Under the pieces are notes generated by a model. The model did no database searches. It was not told the DNA's origin and saw nothing but the letters and a program-made list of their open reading frames with translations. Below, piece after piece: positions 1 through 8,676 of a stretch of DNA of 42,369 nt. The DNA is from Desertivirga brevis. GTDB taxonomy: Bacteria > Bacteroidota > Bacteroidia > Sphingobacteriales > Sphingobacteriaceae. Positions within the stretch are counted from its first letter, which is position 1, and the number at the start of each line of letters is the position of its first letter. The position numbers and the translations under genes are program-made. The stretch lies in NCBI RefSeq assembly GCF_017355835.1, contig NZ_JAFEWF010000018.1, positions 1 through 42,369 on the forward strand, read 5' to 3'.

Positions 1-124
1 GCCCGTTATTATCGCAATGACGGCCAATGTTCTACCTGAAGATAAGGAGAATTGTTATAAAGCGGGTATGAACAATTTTATTTCAAAGCCTTTTAAACTG
101 GAGGAACTGATGGAGGTGCTGAAA
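1..124 (+). repeat. Left arm of a 124-nt inverted repeat
   Basis: Bases 1-124 match the reverse complement of 42214-42337 at 116 of 124 positions by manual alignment. Bases 1-63 are identical. The eight mismatches from base 64 on are all third-codon-position synonymous changes. Both arms lie in receiver-domain coding sequence read towards the inside of the window. The left arm may extend beyond base 1. Confidence 0.9.
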
Positions 125-160
125 GGTGTTAAGGCAGAACATAAAATTATTGAATCGTGA
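1..160 (+). CDS. Response-regulator receiver domain, 3' end (partial)
   Basis: This is the last 52 codons of a gene that begins before the window; the frame starts at base 2 and the stop is TGA at 158-160. The peptide reads [18 protein letters not shown] and then [14 protein letters not shown], which is the beta4-alpha4-beta5-alpha5 end of a CheY-like receiver, with the conserved switch Thr (MTA) and the conserved Lys before Pro (SKPF). No DNA-binding domain follows, so the gene is either a stand-alone receiver or, more likely, the C-terminal receiver of a hybrid histidine kinase. The first 124 bases recur inverted at the other end of the window with an identical 41-residue peptide. Its link to the xylan genes is unknown. 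Confidence 0.85.
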   Translation, partial: PVIIAMTANVLPEDKENCYKAGMNNFISKPFKLEELMEVLKGVKAEHKIIES

Positions 161-273
161 GTGGATCGATATTCTCGTTTGTAGTTATTCCACCAGCCTT
201 CGGTATTGTAAAGTTTTTGCACTTTACTTCAAAGATTGGAAAGGGATCAATACTAGTTGGAAAAGCAGAAAAT

Positions 274-304
274 TTAACATCTGGTCTATTTGTCTTAACA
301 TTTG
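274..304 (+). promoter_or_regulatory. Candidate operator: 21-bp direct repeat of TTAACATYTG before the HTCS gene
   Basis: TTAACATCTG at 274-283 and TTAACATTTG at 295-304 are direct repeats whose starts are 21 bp apart (two helical turns). That geometry is expected for an AraC-type DNA-binding domain that contacts two half-sites on one face. The second copy starts 36 bp before the -7 box at 331-338, the same spacing as upstream of xusA. It suggests autoregulation of the HTCS. The function is inferred. Confidence 0.5.
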
Positions 305-309
305 TAAGC

Positions 310-338
310 TTGATACCTGCTTAGGCATGCTAGTTTTG
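310..338 (+). promoter_or_regulatory. Promoter of the HTCS gene (Bacteroidota type)
   Basis: TTG at 310-312, an 18-bp spacer, and TAGTTTTG at 331-338 match the Bacteroidota TTG / TAnnTTTG consensus. Transcription would start around 345 and leave a leader of about 260 nt before the ATG at 609. Confidence 0.5.
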
Positions 339-608
339 TAGTAAAATAATTAGATGGTCTAACCAGCCTCTTTCCTTTCAATCCTTATTTCCTGTAAAAG
401 ATTTGTTTACCCGGACCAATAAAGGATTGAGTTTTCAGACAGGTTAACCAATGCTAAGGGAATCGGGGGTAGATAGCAGAACCTCTTTTGGCCATAGGAA
501 CCTGAGAAAATATTATACGTATAACCAGATTTGTAACACAAAAAAGTGACCTAAAAAGGCCGCTAATGTAACCAATTAAATATTCGAGCTTAAAAAAGCA
601 AAGTTAAG

Positions 609-3600
609 ATGTTGAAACTGAGATATTTTTATTCTGTTGTTTTTTTTCTTTTGCATTCTATTACAGTTTTTTCCCAGGAGAGTGATCTTAATTTCACAAA
701 TCTGAGCAGTCGGCAGGGGTTGTCCTCGAATAATGTGAATGTTATTCTTAGAGACCGCTACGGCTATATGTGGTTTGGCACTGACGATGGCTTGAATAAG
801 TTCGATGGCAAGCAGTTTTCGATCTACCGTCATCGGGATAAAGATTCTACGAGCATCCCCTCCAATGAGATTCTTGATCTTTTTGAGGATGAGAAAGGAA
901 CCATGTGGATAGGAACAGGAGAAGGCATCGTAAGTTACAATCGTAAAATGGATTCCTTTATTAATTATAATAAAGTTAATGGGACACCGGTCGTTTCTGT
1001 AACCAGTGGTACCAAAGATGATCTTTGGCTGGGTGTTTTCGGAGGTTTAGCTATTGTAAATCCTAAAACGAACAAAACTTTTTATCCCGATTTAAAAAAG
1101 CAGCTGGGCCTGAATGTATTGCCGGGATCAGCGACTAAAGTTTTTAAGGACAAAACCGGGAACATCTGGTTGGGTACGAGCGGAGGTTTGTTTCGGTATT
1201 CCCCTAAGAATAATATGTTCAAGAGGTACCTGCACTACGATAATGTCAGCTCAAGCCTTGCTGGTAATTCAATAAGCTGTTTTGCCGAGGACAGAAAGGG
1301 CAACATATGGGTGGGTACTAACAGAGGCTTAAGTATGCTGGCACCGGGCAGCGACAAGTTTATAAATTACAGGAATGCATCTACCAATGCTAACAGTTTA
1401 AACAGTAACATTATTTATTCGATTGCTGTTGATCAGGATAATATAGTATGGGTGGGAACCGAAGAAGGATTAAATATTTTAAATCCATCGAATGGAAGGG
1501 TTAGGCGGGTTGAATCGGATCCAAAGAAGCGTTTTAGCCTTGTGTCGAGGGCAGTAAGATCGATCGTAATAGATAAGGAGAATATATGCTGGGTGGCAAC
1601 CTTCCGGGGTGGGATAAGTAAATACGACAAGAACCTGCCCTTTTTCAACTACCGGCAAAGTAATCCTTTGGACCCGACCGGGTTAAAAGCCCCTGTGGTA
1701 ACTTCATTTGCCAAAATTGACAACTCGGGAATTTACGTGGGAACCGATGGCGGCGGTCTGAACCTTTTTAATCCTCATACCTCCCTTTTCCAGCATTTAC
1801 CTCTCTCAAGCTCTAATAAGGGAAAAGCTGTACTGGCTATGGAAAGTATAGGCTCTTCACTTTGGATCGGAACTTACCTGGATGGGTTATTTATTTACGA
1901 CCCTAAAACTCGTAAAAGCAGGCAGGTAACTGCCGGAAAGGGACCGGAAAGTATTAGTGGCAGTGATGTTTTTTGTATAAAAGAGGATAGCCGGGGAAAT
2001 GTCTGGATTGGAACGAACGGTCAGGGGGTAAGTGAATTTAATGCTTCCAAAAAGAGCTTTCATCAATTCAGTGAAAGCGAAAAGGGCGTTCACATAAGTA
2101 TGCTTAGTGGTTATATCAGGGATATCGGGGAGGACGGGAGTGGTAATATCTGGATTGCTTCACGCGGTGGCGGGATTACCGTCTACAACCAGGTGGTACC
2201 TTCATCCTATGTTCTAAATAAGGTTAACAATGGCTTGCCACATAATAATGTAAGCTCCATCTGCCGCACTTCGGACGGTTCCATGTGGGTAGGAACGGAA
2301 GGAGGCCTGGCCCGCTATGATGAGAGTCGTAGAAAGTTTGTTGCCTACCGCGAAGAAGATGGCCTGGCAAACGAGGTGATACACAAGATTCTGGAAGATA
2401 ACCAGGGTAAGATCTGGGCCAGCACCAATAAGGGAGTAAGCTGTCTGGATCCGAAGTCGAAAAAGATCAGGAATTATTCATCTTACAACGGCCTGCAACA
2501 AAGTCCTTTTGTATTAGGTGCCGGAATAAGGTTGGCAGATGGTACACTGTTTTTTGGCGGCACTGATGGATTTAATTATGTAAATCCGGCCAGTCTGCGT
2601 AACAACAGGAATAGTCCCAAGGTAGTATTAACGGATCTTAAAATCTCCAACAGGAGCGTTCTTCCATCTGAGGATGCGGAAATAAAGGAGAATATCTCCA
2701 TTGCCAGGGAGATTAACCTGGACTATAAACAGAACTTTTCACTGACTTTTGCGGCCCTTAATTTCACCTCTCCGCACGAAAACAAGTATTTGTACAAGCT
2801 GGAAAGGTTTGATAAGGACTGGAATGATGTTGGGTATTCTAATACGGCTGTCTATACCAATCTTGATCCGGGAACTTATACCTTTTATGTCAAGGCAGTT
2901 AGCGAAAGCGGCAGTTGGGCTAGTCCCGCTACTTCTATTGTTATTCATGTACACCCCCCTTTCTGGAGAACTTACTACGCTTACATTATTTATATTGTCC
3001 TGGTAGGCTCCCTTCTATGGCTCATTCGACGACGTGGTATACGAAAATTAGAAGAAAAGTTTGCGTTGCAGCAGGAGCGCATACAAGTGCAGCAAATGAT
3101 TGAGCAGGAACGCAAAGAGGCAGAACGTTTACATCAGTTCGACGAGCTGAAAATTAAATTCCTGACCAATTTGAGCCATGAATTCCGGACACCCATCTCT
3201 CTGATCCTCGGGCCGGTGGAGCAGCTCTTGCATGTGGAAACCAACAGTAATAAATCAAACCAGTTAAGTATGATCTGGAGAAATGCCAGAAGGCTTCTAA
3301 ACCTGGTTAATCAGTTGCTGGACTTCCGGAATATCGAAGATAAGGAGTTGAAACTCAATCCTACAGAGGGAGATTTTATTGCCTTTGCTAAGGATGTGAC
3401 TGAATCTTTTAAAGATCTTTCCGAAAGGAAACAGATAGGTCTGGTGTTTCAGAGTACTCTTAGGTCGTATTTTACATCTTTCGATCACGATAAAGTAGAG
3501 CGGGTCCTTTTTAACCTTTTGTCGAACGCCTTTAAATTTACCCTCAAAGGCGGCACAGTTACCCTTAGGATTGAGCGGGATAACCGAGAGGGGCTTAAAA

Positions 3601-4703
3601 TAAGCATACTGGATAACGGTATTGGAATAGAAGAGGAGGCGAAAGAGAAGATATTTGAGCGTTTTTTTCAGACCGAAGCAGGTTCGGCTATTCTAAATCA
3701 GGGAAGTGGAATAGGCTTGTCAATCGCCAGGGAATTTGTCAAAATGCACGGAGGTAGTATCGATGTGGAAAGCATTGCCGGGGAAGGTTCTATATTTACC
3801 ATCTATTTCCCTTTCGAATGCCTGGAAAGTGGTCGGGAGGTGGAATACGAAGATAGCGGTCTGAATGACAGTTCTGAGCTTCCGGCAGAAACACCGGCTG
3901 AAGAAACGCTAACGGATACTAATTCTTCTTCCCAATTACCCCTGGTGCTTCTCGTTGAAGATAATGATGATTTCAGGTTATACCTGAGGGAGAATTTAAA
4001 AACGTTTTACCGGATTATTGAAGCTTCGAACGGTAAGGAAGGCTGGCAGAAAGTGCTTTCTTCTCATCCGGATCTGGTAATTAGTGATATAAGTATGCCC
4101 TACGTAAGCGGGATAGAGCTTTGCCGGAAAATTAAATCAGACCGAAGAACAAGTCACATACCTGTACTATTATTAACAGCCCTGACCGGTGAGGATGATC
4201 AGCTCCTGGGATTGGAGACAGGTGCAAATGACTATATGACAAAGCCATTTAATTTTGAGATCCTTAACGTCAAGATTAGAAACCTGCTTGCTCTGAATGA
4301 AAAACTGAAAAGCACCTATACGAAGAAGATCAAGGTAATGCCTGCCGAAACTAAGATTGTTTCTGAAAATGAAAAATTACTCAGTAAAGCTATTAAGTAC
4401 ATTGAAGATAATCTTACGGACCCCAAATTATCGGTTGAGGACCTTAGCCGTGAGCTTGGAATGAGCCGGGTATCTTTATACTCAAAGATCCTTGAATATA
4501 CAGGAGAGACACCCGTCGAGTTCATCCGGTCGGTAAAGTTGGATAAAGCCGCTATTCTGCTGGAAAAGAGCGGCATGAATGTCGCTCAGGTTGGTTATTC
4601 TGTGGGGTTTGCAACCCCAAGTTATTTCGCCCGTGCTTTTAGAAAAAGGTTTAATATGCTCCCTACGGAATACATCAATGTGAAGAAGGGGAATAAAGAA
4701 TAA
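609..4703 (+). CDS. Hybrid two-component system sensor/regulator (HTCS), likely xylan-responsive
   Basis: A 1364-residue one-protein sensor and transcription activator. In order it has a signal sequence (about 1-22, ending TVFSQ); about fourteen reg_prop beta-propeller repeats (about 45-690, each with a motif such as MWFGTDDGL or IWIGTNGQG); a Y_Y_Y domain (about 705-783); one membrane helix (about 786-805); a HisKA domain with phospho-acceptor His857 in LSHEFRTP; an HATPase domain with N box NLLSNAFKF and DNGIG; a receiver with acidic residues around 1117-1121, phospho-acceptor Asp1160 and Lys1212; and an AraC-type helix-turn-helix (about 1258-1356). The propellers face the periplasm and bind an oligosaccharide in characterised HTCS proteins. 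It stands directly upstream of the xus operon, the position of the xylan regulator in related loci. The ligand is inferred, and the gene may activate itself through the repeats at 274-304. Confidence 0.96.
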   Translation: MLKLRYFYSVVFFLLHSITVFSQESDLNFTNLSSRQGLSSNNVNVILRDRYGYMWFGTDDGLNKFDGKQFSIYRHRDKDSTSIPSNEILDLFEDEKGTMWIGTGEGIVSYNRKMDSFINYNKVNGTPVVSVTSGTKDDLWLGVFGGLAIVNPKTNKTFYPDLKKQLGLNVLPGSATKVFKDKTGNIWLGTSGGLFRYSPKNNMFKRYLHYDNVSSSLAGNSISCFAEDRKGNIWVGTNRGLSMLAPGSDKFINYRNASTNANSLNSNIIYSIAVDQDNIVWVGTEEGLNILNPSNGRVRRVESDPKKRFSLVSRAVRSIVIDKENICWVATFRGGISKYDKNLPFFNYRQSNPLDPTGLKAPVVTSFAKIDNSGIYVGTDGGGLNLFNPHTSLFQHLPLSSSNKGKAVLAMESIGSSLWIGTYLDGLFIYDPKTRKSRQVTAGKGPESISGSDVFCIKEDSRGNVWIGTNGQGVSEFNASKKSFHQFSESEKGVHISMLSGYIRDIGEDGSGNIWIASRGGGITVYNQVVPSSYVLNKVNNGLPHNNVSSICRTSDGSMWVGTEGGLARYDESRRKFVAYREEDGLANEVIHKILEDNQGKIWASTNKGVSCLDPKSKKIRNYSSYNGLQQSPFVLGAGIRLADGTLFFGGTDGFNYVNPASLRNNRNSPKVVLTDLKISNRSVLPSEDAEIKENISIAREINLDYKQNFSLTFAALNFTSPHENKYLYKLERFDKDWNDVGYSNTAVYTNLDPGTYTFYVKAVSESGSWASPATSIVIHVHPPFWRTYYAYIIYIVLVGSLLWLIRRRGIRKLEEKFALQQERIQVQQMIEQERKEAERLHQFDELKIKFLTNLSHEFRTPISLILGPVEQLLHVETNSNKSNQLSMIWRNARRLLNLVNQLLDFRNIEDKELKLNPTEGDFIAFAKDVTESFKDLSERKQIGLVFQSTLRSYFTSFDHDKVERVLFNLLSNAFKFTLKGGTVTLRIERDNREGLKISILDNGIGIEEEAKEKIFERFFQTEAGSAILNQGSGIGLSIAREFVKMHGGSIDVESIAGEGSIFTIYFPFECLESGREVEYEDSGLNDSSELPAETPAEETLTDTNSSSQLPLVLLVEDNDDFRLYLRENLKTFYRIIEASNGKEGWQKVLSSHPDLVISDISMPYVSGIELCRKIKSDRRTSHIPVLLLTALTGEDDQLLGLETGANDYMTKPFNFEILNVKIRNLLALNEKLKSTYTKKIKVMPAETKIVSENEKLLSKAIKYIEDNLTDPKLSVEDLSRELGMSRVSLYSKILEYTGETPVEFIRSVKLDKAAILLEKSGMNVAQVGYSVGFATPSYFARAFRKRFNMLPTEYINVKKGNKE

Positions 4704-4733
4704 GAACAGGGAATTGTGAATGATTTTTTCTTA

Positions 4734-4770
4734 AATAGAGCTCTTTCCATCCTTTGGACAGAGCTCTATT
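4734..4770 (+). terminator. Hairpin terminator after the HTCS gene
   Basis: A perfect 11-bp stem, AATAGAGCTCT at 4734-4744 paired with AGAGCTCTATT at 4760-4770, has a 15-nt loop and lies 30 nt after the stop codon. No U tract follows, so termination strength is uncertain. Confidence 0.6.
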
Positions 4771-4956
4771 GCCTTAATAGGAATACTATTTTTTCGACTT
4801 CAATGCGGGCCCTCATCCCAGATCCCGGGATTTTATCAATGTTTTTTAATGTAGAAATGATTGTGTAGGAGAATAACGAGGCATTCAACCGCAGCTGAAA
4901 TAAATGACTGGAAAATATGAGTTTGTTTTGCTTTTTTTTATGCTTCTGAGGCCATT

Positions 4957-4998
4957 TTAACCCGGATTTAACAATCGATTTATCAATCTTAACAAATG
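4957..4998 (+). promoter_or_regulatory. Candidate operator: TTAAC repeats before xusA
   Basis: TTAACA at 4968-4973 and TTAACA at 4989-4994 (extended TTAACAAATG) start 21 bp apart. A further TTAACC sits at 4957-4962, 11 bp before the first. The proximal copy starts 36 bp upstream of the -7 box at 5025, exactly as at the HTCS promoter. No TTG -33 element is present at the expected place, as expected for an activator-dependent promoter. Inferred HTCS binding site. Confidence 0.55.
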
Positions 4999-5024
4999 TC
5001 CTACGGTAAAAAATGTTGCTGCTC

Positions 5025-5032
5025 TACCTTTG
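5025..5032 (+). promoter_or_regulatory. -7 box of the xus operon promoter
   Basis: TACCTTTG fits the TAnnTTTG -7 consensus of Bacteroidota. It implies a transcript starting near 5040 with a leader of about 460 nt before xusA. Confidence 0.45.
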
Positions 5033-5499
5033 GAATACTAATTATAAGCTAACAGTAAGTGCAGGACAACCATCAGAAGGGGAAATCAAACTTCAATTTG
5101 ACAAAGGTTTTTAAAGTCATTCGAGGAATGCAATTGCCTTTTGATCTGTCATCATTGCTGGTATAAATCTGAAATTAAAATTAAATCCAATGGTAGAGTT
5201 TTTACTAAAATCAATTATTATCCATTGTCGGCGACCCTGTTGTTTTTTAAGGGGGGCTTTTGACATCAGGAACATCGTTAGGCACCTCAAGGTTCATCGA
5301 CCTTGTCTGCTTATTTCTAACGGCGGCTTGACTGGCGCTTTCATTGCCTTAAGTCGCTAACCGCTGAATAAATAAAATATAACTAGATGAAAAGGGAACA
5401 TCAGCACTTATCACACATATAGCAGGGTGTGCATGCCGTATTGATTCCGGCATGGAAAAATGTAATAACCAATTCTATTTCTTTAAATGAAATTAAGTA

Positions 5500-8400
5500 A
5501 TGAAAAAAAATGTAAAGTTGTTTAATGATGCACTCTGTAAATATTGCAACAGGATGCGATCATTGACGAAGTTTTATCTGTTAGCGATAATTCTCGGTCT
5601 TTTATCCACCGCCGGTTTCGCTCAGCAAAAGCGCACAGTAAGGGGTGTTGTTATTGACCAGCAACAAAATTCAGTTATCGGAGCCATAGTTGCTGTAAAA
5701 GGGACAACTATCCGCACTTCTACAAACGCCAAGGGAGAGTTTTCATTTAGTGTTCCGGAAGATGCGAAAGCTTTGGTGGTTACCTATATAGGAATGGTGA
5801 CCCGGGAAGTAAATATCGCCGGTGAGAGCTACATCAAAGTGATCATGAAAGATGATCAAACCACATTGAACGAAGTAGTTATAGTAGGATATGGTACTCA
5901 GAAAAAAGCCAGTGTGGTTGCAGCAATAGCTCAAACTACCGGGAAAATATTGGAAAGGGCAGGAGGGGTATCGAGTATTGGAGCTGCACTAACCGGAAAT
6001 GTTCCGGGAGTTGTAACCACTGCAAGTACGGGGATGCCGGGCGAAGAGGATCCCCAGATTCTGATCAGGGGAATAAGTACTCTGAACAACGCAAGCCCGC
6101 TGATTCTGGTAGATGGTGTGGAAAGACCAATGACAAGTGTGGATATGGGTTCTGTTGAAACAGTTTCTGTACTGAAGGACGCTTCCGCTACAGCCGTTTA
6201 CGGTGTCCGGGGTGCAAATGGAGTTATTCTTATTACTACCAAGCGGGGAAAGGAAGGTCAGGCAAGTATTCGTGGAACTGTAAATAATGTGGCTAAAGTT
6301 GCTTCAAAGTTGCCTGGAAAGTACGACGCATACGATGCACTGCGCATTAAAAATCAGGCTATCGAGCACGAACTCTCACTGAGCCCCTCAAGCTGGAACG
6401 ATTTCCTTCCTCAGGCAATTATTGACAAATACAGATTCCCGGCCGACCTGGCTGAATCAGAACGCTATCCAAATGTCGACTGGAATGAAGTGTTGTTTAA
6501 AGATTACGCGATGTCTCATAATGCAAGTCTTAACGTCGCAGGCGGAACCAATAAGGTGAAATATTTTGCAAGTGCTGATTATTTGTCTGAAGGTGACTTG
6601 TTCAGGAACTTCGATAATAATAGGGGCTACGATTCCGGTTTTGAATTCAACCGCTTGAATATGCGTAGCAACCTGGATTTTCAGTTGTCTAAGTCAACCA
6701 CTCTTCGTGCGAATCTATCAGGCTCAAGGGGCGTTAAAAAAGGGCCTCCTAGTGGTGGGATTGGTGACTGGCAATATTGGGTGGCTGCCTATTCGGCAGC
6801 ACCTGATGTGTTTCTCCCCCGTTATTCTGACGGTACCTGGGGATATCATGCGCCAAATGCGCAGCGCGGATATAACTCGGCTCAGAGACTGGCAATAAGC
6901 GGAGTGGAACTTACTACCACTAACCGGATTACCACAGATTTTGCTCTGGATCAGGATCTGAGTAAATTAGTAAAGGGCTTGAATTTCAAAGGGACTGTCT
7001 CTCTAGACAACACTTTCATTGAAGCAGGCCGCGGGATAAATGATGCTAATAATGGTGTCCAGACTAAATACATAGATCCTAGGACCGGTACAGTAACTTA
7101 TGGTATAGCTTACGATGGGACCAACCGGTTTGATTATCAGAACGGGATTAACTGGGCGCCAAGTTCTGGCTTTGTTAATAACTCCAGAACATATCGCCGG
7201 CTTTTTTACCAGACGCAGTTGAACTACTCCAGGAGCTTTTCAAAGCACACCTTTGGTGCGATGGGCTTATTTAACCGAAATCAGCATGCCGAGGGCAGTG
7301 AAATTCCTTTCAATCGCGAAGACTGGGCGTTCAGGGGTACTTATAATTATGCTAACAAGTACATGGTTGAGTATAATGGCTCATATAATGGCTCTTCCAA
7401 GTTTGGTTCCGATTATCGTTTTGCTTTCTTTTCATCAGGTGGGCTTGCCTGGAATATTTCAGAAGAGAAGTTTATGAAGCCTTTGACATTTATCAGTAAC
7501 CTAAAACTGAGAGGTTCATATGGCGAGATCGGAGACGATAGTAGTGGTGACCGTTGGTTATACTTAACACAGTGGGGTTATGGCGGCCAATCCAAACTCG
7601 GTGTTACTGGAGTAGACTCTGAGCTTAGTCCATACCAGTGGTATAGGCAAAGCGCGTTGGGAAACCCTGAAATTCACTGGGAGAAAGTGAAGAAAATGAA
7701 TATAGGAGCTGATTTTGGCTTTTTCAAGGGCGTTCTTTCTGGAAAGGTTGATTTCTTCCGAGATAAACGTACGGATATCCTACTTACCGGCGATAGGAGA
7801 GCTATCCCAAGTTATTTCGGTGCTAAAGCTCCTACTGCAAATTTGGGTGTAGTGGAGAATAAAGGGTATGAACTCGAACTTGCGATCGACAAAAAGTTGA
7901 ATCCGAACTGGCGTCTTTGGGGAAATATTAATTACACGAGTGCAAAAAATAAGATTCTCAATGCAGATGATGCAATACTTCTGCCTGAATATCAAAAACG
8001 GCAGAACATGCAGATCAATCAAACCTACTCTAATATAAGCGCAGGTTATTATAATACATGGGATGAGCTTTATGCAAGTACAATGGATAATGGTGATTTG
8101 CAAAAGTTACCGGGTAACTATCATATCCTGGACTACAACGCAGATGGAGTGATTGACGCGAAAGATAATGTTCCTTATGCATTCTCGTCAGCTCCTCAGC
8201 ATACTTTTAATGCTACTGTGGGATTTGATTGGAAGGGCTTCAGCGCTTTTGTTCAGGTTTACGGGGTTAACAACGTAACCCGTCAGGTAGTGTTTTCAAG
8301 TTTAGCTGGTCAGAGTCACCTTGTATTTAACGAAGGTTCGTACTGGTCGAAAGAAAACTACGATGCCGATGTGGCATTACCACGCTGGTTGTCGACCAAT

Positions 8401-8667
8401 GGAAATTCCGGAAACCAGTATATGTTTGACGGCTCATATCTGCGTTTAAAAAATGCCGAGATCGCTTATACTTTTCGCAGAGAGGACAGCTTTGTTAAAA
8501 AAATTGGTATAGCCAGCATGAGGGTGTTTTTAAATGGCAATAACCTCGCCGTGTGGACAAAGATGCCGGATGACCGGGAGTCGAACTTCGCTGGGACAGG
8601 CTGGGCTACTCAGGGAGCCTACCCTACAGTAAAGCGTTTCAATTTAGGTACTAATATCACTTTTTAA
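5500..8667 (+). CDS. xusA: SusC-like TonB-dependent outer-membrane transporter, XusA
   Basis: A 1055-residue SusC/RagA-family porin that imports glycan oligomers with its SusD lid, driven by TonB. The N-terminus has a signal sequence ending near GFAQ (residue about 41); an in-frame Met at residue 19 (5554) gives a more usual signal peptide and may be the true start. A carboxypeptidase-D regulatory-like domain follows (about 46-118), then NEVVIVGYGTQ (about 124-134), a plug with the family signatures LVDGVERPM, VSVLKDASATAVYGVRGANG and ITTKRG (to about 250), and a long beta-barrel ending in Phe. It is the first gene of the operon and lies 9 nt before its SusD partner. Gene order matches xusA of the Prevotella/Bacteroides xylan core; substrate is inferred from that context. 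Confidence 0.95.
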   Translation: MKKNVKLFNDALCKYCNRMRSLTKFYLLAIILGLLSTAGFAQQKRTVRGVVIDQQQNSVIGAIVAVKGTTIRTSTNAKGEFSFSVPEDAKALVVTYIGMVTREVNIAGESYIKVIMKDDQTTLNEVVIVGYGTQKKASVVAAIAQTTGKILERAGGVSSIGAALTGNVPGVVTTASTGMPGEEDPQILIRGISTLNNASPLILVDGVERPMTSVDMGSVETVSVLKDASATAVYGVRGANGVILITTKRGKEGQASIRGTVNNVAKVASKLPGKYDAYDALRIKNQAIEHELSLSPSSWNDFLPQAIIDKYRFPADLAESERYPNVDWNEVLFKDYAMSHNASLNVAGGTNKVKYFASADYLSEGDLFRNFDNNRGYDSGFEFNRLNMRSNLDFQLSKSTTLRANLSGSRGVKKGPPSGGIGDWQYWVAAYSAAPDVFLPRYSDGTWGYHAPNAQRGYNSAQRLAISGVELTTTNRITTDFALDQDLSKLVKGLNFKGTVSLDNTFIEAGRGINDANNGVQTKYIDPRTGTVTYGIAYDGTNRFDYQNGINWAPSSGFVNNSRTYRRLFYQTQLNYSRSFSKHTFGAMGLFNRNQHAEGSEIPFNREDWAFRGTYNYANKYMVEYNGSYNGSSKFGSDYRFAFFSSGGLAWNISEEKFMKPLTFISNLKLRGSYGEIGDDSSGDRWLYLTQWGYGGQSKLGVTGVDSELSPYQWYRQSALGNPEIHWEKVKKMNIGADFGFFKGVLSGKVDFFRDKRTDILLTGDRRAIPSYFGAKAPTANLGVVENKGYELELAIDKKLNPNWRLWGNINYTSAKNKILNADDAILLPEYQKRQNMQINQTYSNISAGYYNTWDELYASTMDNGDLQKLPGNYHILDYNADGVIDAKDNVPYAFSSAPQHTFNATVGFDWKGFSAFVQVYGVNNVTRQVVFSSLAGQSHLVFNEGSYWSKENYDADVALPRWLSTNGNSGNQYMFDGSYLRLKNAEIAYTFRREDSFVKKIGIASMRVFLNGNNLAVWTKMPDDRESNFAGTGWATQGAYPTVKRFNLGTNITF

Positions 8668-8676
8668 GAAATAGTC

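Larger units (their letters stand above)
161..608. other. Intergenic region upstream of the HTCS gene
   Basis: This 448-base stretch has no convincing gene. It holds the tandem TTAACA sites at 274-304 and a promoter at 310-338 (separate entries). It also has an imperfect inverted repeat (379-389 with 418-429, CAATCCTTATT against AATAAAGGATTG) separated by about 28 bases. The small open frame at 126-341 overlaps the end of the receiver gene and has no coding features. Confidence 0.6.
4704..5499. other. Intergenic region and long leader before xusA
   Basis: This 796-base stretch contains the HTCS terminator hairpin (4734-4770), the tandem TTAACA sites (4957-4998) and a -7 box (5025-5032), each listed separately. 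The remaining ~460 bases would be a 5' leader. It holds two small perfect hairpins: 5288-5305 (CAAGGT/ACCTTG) and 5432-5454 (CATGCCG/CGGCATG, 45 bases before the ATG). No open frame with coding character was seen. Confidence 0.6.

Noticed and set aside
126..341. A 71-codon open frame after the left receiver fragment
   Set aside because: It overlaps the real receiver frame, runs over the candidate operator and -7 box, and has no coding character.
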